NCBI RefSeq assembly: GCF_016464705.1
Contig: NZ_JAEHOB010000008.1
Span: 186,001-250,000, forward strand
DNA: 64,000 bases
DNA from: Qaidamihabitans albus
GTDB lineage: Bacteria; Actinomycetota; Actinomycetes; Mycobacteriales; Pseudonocardiaceae
Direction of reading: 5' to 3'
In this document: positions 63,200 to 64,000 of the stretch, in pieces
Numbering within the stretch: position 1 is the stretch's first letter
Layout of the letters: each line of letters starts with the position of its first letter
Program-made: the position numbers and the translations under genes
The notes under the pieces: generated by a model
Told to the model about the DNA's origin: nothing
What the model saw: the letters and a program-made list of their open reading frames with translations, nothing else
Databases searched by the model: none

Positions 63200-64000
63200 T
63201 GACCAAGCACAGGCTTTCGCTAGCGACGCTCGCGGTCGCCGCACTGCTTGGCGCTGCCTGCAGCCCCGTGGGGCAGGACGGGGGTGGGGGAACCGAGGAC
63301 CCCAGAACGGGGCAGGCCAGGAAGGGCGGCGACCTGGTCGTGGCTCTTTCGGAGGAACCTGACCGGCTCGACCCCTCGCTCGCCAGAACTTTCGTCGGCC
63401 GCATCGTCTTCTCCAGCATCTGCGAGAAGCTCTACGACGTGGACGAGAACCTGGAGGTCGTCCCCCAGCTGGCCGCCGACCTGCCCGACGTGTCCGACGA
63501 CGGGCTGACCGTTCGGATCCCGGTGCGGGAGGGAATCACCTTCAACGACGGTACGAACTTCGATGCCGAGGCCGTGAAGAGGTCCCTGGACCGGCACCGC
63601 GAGATCTCGGGGTCGGCCCGCGCCAGCGAGATCGCCCCCATCGAGGAGGTCAGGGTCGTCGACGACACGACGGTCGAGATCGGGCTGTCCGAACCCTTCG
63701 CCCCCCTGACTGCCGCCCTCGCGGACCGTGCCGGCATGATCATGTCGCCGGCCCAGCTCGACAAGCTGGGGGAGAACTTCGCGGACGAGCCGGTGTGTGT
63801 CGGCCCGTTCTCCTTCGCCGAGCGCAAGGCGCAGGACCGGATCGTGGTGACGAAATCCGAGCACTACTACGACGCCGGCAAGGTGAACCTCGACCGGGTC
63901 GTCTACCGCACCATCGCCGAGCCGAACGTGCGGCTGTCCAACCTGCGCTCCGGCGACATACACGTGGCCGAGGACGTCGCCCCCACGGACGTCGCCACCA
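63199..64000 (+). CDS. ABC substrate-binding lipoprotein, family 5 (DppA/OppA type), partial
   Basis: Incomplete at the 3' end (267 codons seen). Lipobox LLGAAC (Cys21), then KGGDLVVALSEEPDRLDPSL, FSSICEKLYDVDENLEVVPQ, ADLPDVSDDGLTVRIPVREG, ITFNDGTNFDAEAVKRSLDR: the standard SBP_bac_5 N-terminal sequence. Coupled to the acetamidase gene. Further permease and ATPase genes probably follow outside the window. Confidence 0.93.
   Translation, partial: MTKHRLSLATLAVAALLGAACSPVGQDGGGGTEDPRTGQARKGGDLVVALSEEPDRLDPSLARTFVGRIVFSSICEKLYDVDENLEVVPQLAADLPDVSDDGLTVRIPVREGITFNDGTNFDAEAVKRSLDRHREISGSARASEIAPIEEVRVVDDTTVEIGLSEPFAPLTAALADRAGMIMSPAQLDKLGENFADEPVCVGPFSFAERKAQDRIVVTKSEHYYDAGKVNLDRVVYRTIAEPNVRLSNLRSGDIHVAEDVAPTDVAT

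Overview
The window is high-GC DNA from an actinomycete. Coding density is high, GTG starts are frequent, ATGA/GTGA overlaps are common, and the families (ANTAR, DUF1707, DUF3040, ECF41 sigma factor, F510-type BNR lipoprotein, PaaX, HelD) are typically actinobacterial. A 46-bp palindrome (CTCGTGAGTG...CACTCACGAG) recurs at gene 3' ends. I lean towards Pseudonocardiales, but no rRNA or other phylogenetic marker is present to prove this.

Layout. 0-2.2 kb: end of a response regulator, its histidine kinase, and a maleylpyruvate-isomerase-fold protein. 2.2-15.1 kb: a stress/metal/envelope block with an alpha/beta-hydrolase-OsmC fusion, BNR lipoprotein, methyltransferase, MerR regulator, BlaI-M56 pair, patatin, a copper module (two His-rich proteins and a CPH-type P1B ATPase behind two CsoR-like boxes), class A beta-lactamase, methyltransferase and thioredoxin-reductase-like flavoprotein. 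15.3-23 kb: small orphan proteins, an ANTAR remnant, Hsp20 with a HAIR-like element, an ABC-2 exporter next to a NarL-type two-component system, and TerC.

23.1-35.5 kb is the most unusual part. One minus-strand operon runs from a recognisable promoter at about 30.56 kb to a palindrome at 23.1 kb. It encodes an iron/phosphonate-type ABC importer, a metallo-beta-lactamase-fold hydrolase and two cytochromes P450 whose I-helix lacks the usual acid-alcohol pair. A PaaX-family regulator follows. Divergent from it lies a class III CoA-transferase with two proteins of the 2-hydroxyacyl-CoA dehydratase/benzoyl-CoA reductase fold. That order recalls the anaerobic FldABC phenyllactate dehydratase, but most Fe-S ligand positions are not cysteine and no activator gene is nearby. 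The parts suggest uptake, oxidation and CoA-dependent processing of an unknown organic acid.

35.6-46.5 kb: an Lnt homologue with two substituted catalytic residues, a SUMF1-fold protein, a zinc-finger protein, DUF151, three consecutive single-base frameshifted genes, an ECF41 sigma factor with mirror-image promoters shared with a carboxymuconolactone-decarboxylase-like gene, and a Tat-exported PhoD fusion. 46.5-53 kb: a remnant of allophanate hydrolase, then a Ugp-type importer operon with an embedded metallophosphoesterase, facing a LysR gene. 53.3-59.5 kb: ADP-ribosylglycohydrolase, MerR regulator, a HelD-like gene broken by three frameshifts, and HtpG.

59.7-64 kb: a 42-nt 3' end of tRNA-Lys joined to a truncated integrase marks the scar of an integrated element. 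Beyond it lies an amide module: MarR, a cytosolic AmiC-like receptor, acetamidase/formamidase and the start of a peptide-type ABC binding protein that runs off the window.
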